This document shows positions 54,165 through 60,536 of a stretch of DNA of 60,536 bases, in pieces; position 1 is the first letter of the stretch, and every line of letters starts with the position of its first letter. The stretch is from Schizochytrium sp. TIO01 (lineage: Eukaryota; Sar; Bigyra; Thraustochytrida; Thraustochytriidae): positions 1 to 60,536 of the forward strand of contig SMSO01000012.1 in assembly GCA_004764695.1 (NCBI GenBank). Direction: 5' to 3'. The position numbers were made by a program, and so were the translations under genes. The notes under the pieces were generated by a model, which saw only the letters and a program-made list of their open reading frames with translations, was not told where the DNA came from and searched no databases.

Positions 54165-56150
54165 CCAAGTCCTGATCTGGGATGAATCTCTTTCCTTTCA
54201 TGAACTTTGTTTTCAATCCGCAGTTGTGTTGTTCCGCCCGTTTTGTTCAACATTTTCTCGTTTGCCTCAGAACTAGAAATTAATACAGGGAAAGGGTAGC
54301 CAAATGCTGTGTTTTGGTTCTCGTATCTACGATTCTGAAAGTGTGTTGTAAATTTTGTTGGATCTCTCGGAAAGGGTATGCGGTCACCCCACGAGCGGAG
54401 AGCCCTTCAGAAGTTTCGATTTTGGCCTTTGCTTTACATTTATGTATTAGAAATCTATTTGCAGATTAAGTTTAGCGTTTGAAGTGGTCAGACAAAGAGG
54501 TCTTTTCCATAGAAAACACAGACTTTCTTCTTTAGAACTCCAAAACATAGAAGCAACCCAAGTTAACATATTGTGAATATTTTTTGTTACAGGATAGGCT
54601 TTTGTCTGTCGTAATGGTTGGTTGCCACTGTTAGGGATCCCAGGAGCTCGATCCGAAAAGACACTAAGAGTGGCGCCGGCGAGAACATGCATTTTGGGGT
54701 ACACCAAGATTGCCTTTGTGGGGGAGCAACTGTGTTGTCTTTATTTGCAATCTTTCTCATGGATCCTTGATAGTTGCCTACATGCCGATATAGTTTCCTG
54801 GTTATGGAGCGAGCTCTGTAATGTGGATAAAATTATGGGAATATAAGCTGCCAAGATTTTGCTTTATCTTCTGTTTGCTCCTAGTGATCATGTAGATCAC
54901 GCTAATTCGTCAAAGGGAGGAGAGCAAAGAAAGACTGATCATGGAAGGAGTCCATGTTTGTATGGTAGTGTATGATGGGGAAATATTATCGTGTATCCAA
55001 TGTTAAGCGCAGCACAATAGCTCTGCTCCTATATTAGATGTGATCAATCGCGCCATTTTCGTTATCTTCACTATCTTCACAACTGCCGGTAGTGTGTTGC
55101 ATGTAGACCAGATGAGTTAGGTACCAACCGTTTCATCATTGTTCAAGATATCTAAAAGAAAATGTCTACTTTACCTGGCCTCATTGAAATCAGACTTTCT
55201 CGTGTCACTTTTGGTAGACGATAATCATGCCCGCATTCATTTCCATCGCGATTGTGAACCGCGAAGATGATAACAGCTATGAAATGTTTCATACAGGTGT
55301 CAGGTTCACGATACAGAGCCTACCATCCCGATGTTGCCTTATGTATTTTAAGAACTGGTGTTCTATGCTGGGAGTTAATTCTTCTTGAACTTAAACCAGA
55401 AATATTTTATTTCAAAACAAACACCAATTTCATTTTCCCCTGGTCTATTTTCTCGTTATTCTCAGGGACTATATCTTTATTTTAGTTAAAATGCACCATA
55501 TTGTATTTATAGTTAATATATTCCTATCGTAAAATGACGGTCTCACTTTTAAATTCCCTAGCCTGGCAGGTTGAAAACTCTCGTTGGTGAAGAGTGAAGA
55601 GCTCTGAGGAGGTTAATCTTAAAACCCTTTTACTTGCTCTCAATCATCGCTCGAGGTTTGTACCGTCGAATGCTCTTCTTTCGTAAATAGGATTTGTTCG
55701 TTTTACAAAACATGAAGGCTTGAACCAAAAGGGGTCGCACCTCGCTTTCACTTCTCCAGCATCCTTTGACGTCTTGCATTTGAGCTCTTGACGTCCGAAG
55801 CCATTTGCTCCCGGTGCGCTTCTTCGTCCGCGATCACTCTACATAGTTGGACTGTACACCCTCATCCCATTAATGAACACTTGTATCGCCGCGTTCATTT
55901 GAAGTGCATTCCTGTCTCAAAGTAAAGGAGACTCCTCACACCAAGAAAAAAGGCAACCACGCGACTTTAAAAACCCTGTTGAAGTTTTTGCGCTTCGATA
56001 AAGCTGCCAGGTGCCCTAAAACTCCATCTTCAAACCCTGAAGATGTCTACATCCTACCAACATCAAAGTATCCGAGTACTGTAACTTTAAAATAAAATAA
56101 TTCAATATAATAAAAAACATATAGAACGAGGAGCATATGGAAAAGTGTAA
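54165..56150. other. Spacer Z10-Z11
   Basis: AT-rich, no array. An ATG frame at 55267-55485 (72 codons, hydrophobic end) is not convincing. No gene called. Confidence 0.4.
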
Positions 56151-56186
56151 GAAAAAAGGGCCAGACTCGCAACGGAGATCTCCCCG

Positions 56187-56441
56187 ATGCGCTCGTCGCG
56201 ACCGCGACCGCGGCCAGAGCCGCCCCATGCTCATCAAGCACCTATTTCAGTTTCCTCTTCATCTCAGTGGCCTGAATTGTGGCCGATGGCAGCAAGCGGA
56301 CACGCCACACGCGCCATGCCAAGGTTCACGACACCTAGACCGCCGTTCCTGCCCGCGGTGATGCAGCCGGGGCCACCCCAAAGCTATCCCGAATTCCAGC
56401 AACATGCTCTAAACGGCCACGCAGGGCTGATGCACCACTGA
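56187..56441 (+). other. Upstream ORF in frame with Z11, separated by one TGA
   Basis: From the ATG at 56187 an 84-codon Pro-rich frame (MRSSRPRPRPEPPHAHQ at the start, SYPEFQQHALNGHAG near the end) stops at TGA 56439-56441. The same frame is then open straight into Z11. The composition continues smoothly past the stop (VPWYGPPIV). Options are a lost N-terminus after a nonsense mutation, stop readthrough, an upstream regulatory ORF, or chance. No paralogue has a comparable Pro-rich start to compare with. Confidence 0.4.
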
Positions 56442-56489
56442 GTACCTTGGTACGGTCCTCCTATAGTGGCAGAAACCCCAGGAATCGTC

Positions 56490-58082
56490 ATGAAACATTA
56501 CAACGGAGGCAGCAATGTTGGCGTTCATAACGAGAACTTGAAAGCAAACGTGACAAAGAAACGAAGAAACTCGCCGAAAAGGTTGGCGGAGACGCATCGA
56601 ACTCCGAAAAGAAGGCGACCAGGAGACTATAAATGTATTGTGGATGCAGAGTTCTTACCGACTTCGGAATCTATGACCTGGACGACCTCTCCAACAGGGC
56701 TCAATTTGGGCCCTTCGAAGACGAAAGCGATTCCCGAAACAACGATAAGGGAAAGAAAACCAGAAACAACAATAAATCCGACGTTACCCTCAAAAGCGAA
56801 AAAGTCGTCATATTCTGTGTCTAGAAAAGGACAGGAGATGAATAAAGTGAAAAGGGAGATAACGAAAACGGTGAACTCACGAAATGCTGAAGCTTGCCGC
56901 AAACAACGTGAGAAGCGTAAGGAAGCTGAAAATGAGCTAAGAAAAGCGAATCAAGAATTGGAGGAGTCACGAGAGCTTTATCTTAGGCGCATTGCGGACC
57001 TTCAGTTTGAGGTAGATGTGCTTTCACTGGGATGCCCTATGGATCTAGTTCAACAGAACAAATTGCTGCGTAAGGAAATTCGGATCTACAAGGCAGTACT
57101 TGGCGATATTAAGAATGCTGTTGTGGATCATCCTGGTATACTTGTAGAAGAGAGTGTACGCTGCTGCAAAGGTATTATAGAAAGCTCGCAAACACAGGTC
57201 TTAGGCATGGCATGCACCTCTCGCACATGGCCACATTTATGCACAATTAGCTCATTAAATGGGATGCCCATGCGCATATCCGCTGAGCTATTACCTAAAC
57301 ATGTTGCTCACAATGAGGTTCAACGTGTTAACCTCCGTTATGAGGTCCTAAATGTTCAAGCGGAGGCATCGGATCTGCATGTGCTACTACAAAAGTACTG
57401 GCTCAACGAAGTTCTTGCTCACACCATTGACTCCACACGTGGTGCCTCACACGTGCAGAATGGCGACAAGATCCCTAACAGAGAGAAGCCTCCTCAAATG
57501 AATGAAGCAAGGAAGATGCCTATAACTTGGCGGTATGAAGAATTGGACGCTGACGCAATATTAGGCCGCGAAGTCCGGTCTGTACTCGTAACTGATAACT
57601 TGCGTCTCTTTGAAATTCAGGAGCACCATCGTGGAGTAGCAAATGGCAATTCACCCATCATGACGTCCAGCAAAAAGCTGAGATTCCAACCTGATGTCCT
57701 TTCATGTCAATCTACAAACAGCTTTGCGAACGCTCGCAAGACTCATGAACCTGCACAGATTCTTTCATCTGAAGAAAGCTCCTTTATTTACAGCAGCATG
57801 TCTTGCGCTGCAGAGTTGAAAAAAATCAATATTCCCATGAAGAACACTCTGGTGTCTAAATTTATTCATGGGCATATAACGATACCAGCGCCTTCTTTGA
57901 AAGGATCCCCTAGGTCTCATTTCGTTGCTGTGTTTTCGCTTCCTGCTGGAGAGTTTGCAATCATGCGATCTCTTCGGGACATGATCAACCCAGATGGTTC
58001 TGTAACCGAACCGTACAAGCATATTTTTCATGCGCACCTGGACTTTGTCGCTAATCAAGTTCCACGGCTCTCAAAAAAATAG
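56490..58082 (+). CDS. Z11: bZIP paralogue, 530 aa from the first downstream ATG
   Basis: Predicted nuclear bZIP. The N-terminus is basic (VTKKRRNSPKRL, TPKRRRPGDYK) with likely nuclear localisation signals. The basic region is N132-R140 (NAEACRKQR); the zipper core is L150, L157, Y164, L171 and L178. After the zipper, CPMDLVQQNKLLRKEI replaces the usual GSIDLRKENELLR. The C-terminal domain has HPGILVEESVRCCKG, VQRVNLRYE (Q278, as Gln in Z10), a Lys/Asn-rich insertion in the middle, SSMSCAAELKKINI, GHITIPAPSLKGSPRSHFVA and LPAGEFA. LVPRALF is not recognisable. The ATG is 56490; the frame is open upstream to the TGA at 56439, so the true start depends on how the upstream ORF is read. It ends TAG. 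Confidence 0.88.
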   Translation: MKHYNGGSNVGVHNENLKANVTKKRRNSPKRLAETHRTPKRRRPGDYKCIVDAEFLPTSESMTWTTSPTGLNLGPSKTKAIPETTIRERKPETTINPTLPSKAKKSSYSVSRKGQEMNKVKREITKTVNSRNAEACRKQREKRKEAENELRKANQELEESRELYLRRIADLQFEVDVLSLGCPMDLVQQNKLLRKEIRIYKAVLGDIKNAVVDHPGILVEESVRCCKGIIESSQTQVLGMACTSRTWPHLCTISSLNGMPMRISAELLPKHVAHNEVQRVNLRYEVLNVQAEASDLHVLLQKYWLNEVLAHTIDSTRGASHVQNGDKIPNREKPPQMNEARKMPITWRYEELDADAILGREVRSVLVTDNLRLFEIQEHHRGVANGNSPIMTSSKKLRFQPDVLSCQSTNSFANARKTHEPAQILSSEESSFIYSSMSCAAELKKINIPMKNTLVSKFIHGHITIPAPSLKGSPRSHFVAVFSLPAGEFAIMRSLRDMINPDGSVTEPYKHIFHAHLDFVANQVPRLSKK

Positions 58083-59426
58083 TGGAAGCAAGATCTCATC
58101 ATGAGCTATTGTTTTCGCTTGTATCATGCGTTGAGTTCTATTTAATGTTAAATATTTCTTATGCTGTGTTCTAGTTAATCTCACTCTCATCCTAGTACTT
58201 GCAGGGAGGAAACCCAATTGTATTACTCGTTTCAAGCAAACTCTGCTAATATGATGATCTTTCAGCATCTCATACTTGTGTTGAATGTGTTAATCTTTTC
58301 AAATGAGCTGGTTGCATGTAGGTGTTTGATATCATTTCGATGTCCTAAAATTTTTTATAGAAAATAGAGCGGTAAATTCTCATTCTATATACTTTCTTCA
58401 ATAGCATTTTAATTTCTGATATCAAAAAGGTCGCAAACGTTCATTGCTAAATGACTAATATCCATTTCCCAAGTAGAAAGAAGATCACTTTATATAGATA
58501 AATTTTTTATTTGCGAAGTTCTTGGCAAGATGGCTGATCTCTTGCAAATTTGACAGTAGGGGTGCGTCTAGCTTGAAATTGGAACCTGTATATATGTCTC
58601 GTTCACATACCACTCACTTAATGTAAAGGTATAGACAAGGCAATCCATGCTATCCTTGATTGAAGGCTTATGTTATGGCGCGGGGGTGCACTGGGCACCT
58701 ATGTTCTGGTCAGGAGCTGCGTGTTCTGAGGTGATCATAGCTTTGAATTCTGGGGAAAACAACAAGGTCCACTTCTAAGGAATACGGCCACGGAACCGCC
58801 ATCCAAAGACCAACCCTTATCAGTTGTCTGACACCAGGCGCATGCTCCACTGATCTCCTCCCACCGCTTTCTCTACAATCTACAAATTTTCTTTGAAACA
58901 AAATTTTCTGTTTATCTGCCTGTCTCCCTGTTGACTATACCACATGTGACCTGCTTGGCTAGCACGCACTCAATGAACAGAGGGAAACGAATGTGGTCTC
59001 CAATCCCACATATCGCTGGCCTCGTCCTGCAGAACCTACAGCCTGCAGCGCTGCCGTCCACACCGCGGTGCCTCCGCCACTAGCTAGCTCCTTGCTGCCT
59101 CCCATTGCATGGAAACCTCGTGCGGCATCTCACTCACTCCCTTTCTTCTCAACAGCGGAGAAGTTGGTACTACTCTTCTCCACACAACGAGACTTTCCAA
59201 GGTGAACTAACCAATAGTTTTGTTTACTTACAACAGTTACAATAGCACGCCGAATTAGCTGACCAGGAACTCAGACTTGCATAAACTTCAATCCTACGCA
59301 CTCTGTATGTACTACCCTCGGCCTAAGACGTCAAGCTTCCGTTGACTTTGTTGCCGGCTTCAGCTCTTGCTGCTGTTTCCCTCCAGGGCTGCGAGAGGTA
59401 GGCATTCACTCCTACGCCGTTTGATT

Positions 59427-59462
59427 ATCATCATCATCATCATCAGCAGCAGCAGCAGCAGC
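59427..59462. repeat. (ATC)n followed by (CAG)n
   Basis: About six ATC units pass directly into seven CAG units, a stepwise-mutated array. Confidence 0.85.
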
Positions 59463-59938
59463 TTTTGACTGCAGCCAAACCAAAACGTGTGGCAAGAGGC
59501 ACCTTGACAGCGACCACCGCTGGGCTCAACGGGCTCCTCCGTGTGCTGCAGGCCTTGGGCTTTCCTTGGCTGCTCGCGCTCCACGATGGTACGATTGGAG
59601 CCAACCGTACCTCAATCACTCGATTCGCGCAGGAGCACTGATTGATTGCACTCGGAAAGGAAACCTCCAAATGAAAGCCTTCAGCTCACAACAAGTAATT
59701 CATCCATTTGGTACCCTCCCATATGTAGCCAACCCCGCTGCTGCTGCGACGCCTTCTTCGGCGCTGGCGCCGTGCGATCGATCGCTGCGGCGGCAGACCG
59801 CCTCGCATTGCATTCGCCTCGCTGTTGCAGAAGTACTACAGTTGCAGTTCTTCATTTCTTGCTCATTCATTCTCATGCAACAGCGCGTGGCACAAACCCA
59901 CACTTAGTGGACCCAAACCATACAAAGATAATAGATAG

Positions 59939-60149
<211 letters not shown>

Positions 60150-60253
60150 CATCGACTCGATGAAACCTTCGTGCAAAAGGGAGATTGATTGGTACGTAGG
60201 CGAAGACCAATCAACGCACGCCGCAGCAGGGACGCATGCCACGACGGAGAGCT

Positions 60254-60281
60254 TTGGCTTGGCTTGGCTTGGCTTGGCTTG
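60254..60281. repeat. (TTGGC)n pentanucleotide array
   Basis: About five to six units. Confidence 0.85.
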
Positions 60282-60349
60282 GGTCTGCCCGGCCTAGTTT
60301 GGCCTCGTTTAGTTCATGATGAAGGAAGAGCTAGCTAGCTCTGCGCTGA

Positions 60350-60350
<1 letters not shown>

Positions 60351-60380
<30 letters not shown>

Positions 60381-60381
60381 G
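60351..60381. repeat. (GTT)n array, about 10 units
   Basis: Pure trinucleotide array; the same motif as at 40.3 kb. Confidence 0.9.
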
Positions 60382-60536
60382 GCGAAATCGCCGCCTCATT
60401 TGCTCACTCAACTGTGGAGAACGAGATTTTCCGCCGAAGGTATTCGGTGTTCTTCGACGTTCTTTGGTGTTCTTGCGTTTCGTAGAAGAACGAAGAAGGA
60501 GCGAATGAGTGAATGAATGAGTGAATGACCTAACCT

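Overview
This window looks like nuclear DNA from a gene-sparse, microsatellite-rich eukaryote. It has long non-coding spacers, many pure di- to pentanucleotide arrays, good Kozak contexts (for example GCCACCATGG at 21102-21111), AATAAA signals after some genes, and no bacterial operon structure. The main genes are single uninterrupted reading frames, so introns are rare or absent in them. All three stop codons end apparently intact genes, so the standard code applies. I cannot name the organism from sequence alone; an intron-poor protist (for example a labyrinthulid or other stramenopile, or a red-algal type genome) is only a guess.

The dominant content is a cluster of eleven full-length paralogues (called Z1-Z11 here) plus one broken C-terminal fragment (Z0). 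Each encodes a variable N-terminus, a bZIP segment (basic region typically NAEACRRxR, then a 4-5 heptad zipper with an invariant core arginine), and a conserved C-terminal domain of about 300 residues that I cannot assign to a named family. Z1 (4.4-6.0 kb) and Z2 (10.9-12.3 kb) form one subtype. Z3-Z6 (13.5-22.7 kb) are a tight tandem subfamily; from Z2 to Z6 the start codons recur every 2.47-2.63 kb. Z7 (32.4-34.6 kb), Z10 (52.1-54.2 kb) and Z11 (56.5-58.1 kb) are diverged, acidic or basic-rich members. Z8 (minus strand, 36.0-37.6 kb) and Z9 (plus strand, 43.4-44.9 kb) are sisters lying head to head; Z9 has lost the DNA-contacting half of its basic region.

The spacers are of two kinds. Those at 22.7-32.4 kb, 38-41 kb and 59-60.5 kb are dominated by microsatellites, including (GATA)n of 209 bp, (TCAA)n of 176 bp, (TTC)n of 136 bp, (TTCT)n of about 100 bp and (AAAC)n of 93 bp. 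The others (0.8-4.1, 35.4-35.8, 42.2-42.9, 44.9-45.6, 47.5-47.8 and 51.1-51.8 kb) are AT-richer and hold coding-like pieces broken by stops or frame changes, or possibly by short introns. These are either decayed genes or small spliced genes that a plain reading-frame scan misses. I could not identify any of them.

Taken together, the proteins could form a set of dimerising transcription factors with diversified DNA-contact residues, a shared C-terminal (possibly ligand-sensing) domain, and one natural dominant-negative candidate. The family assignment (bZIP) is read directly from sequence; the network function and the fold of the C-terminal domain are inference.
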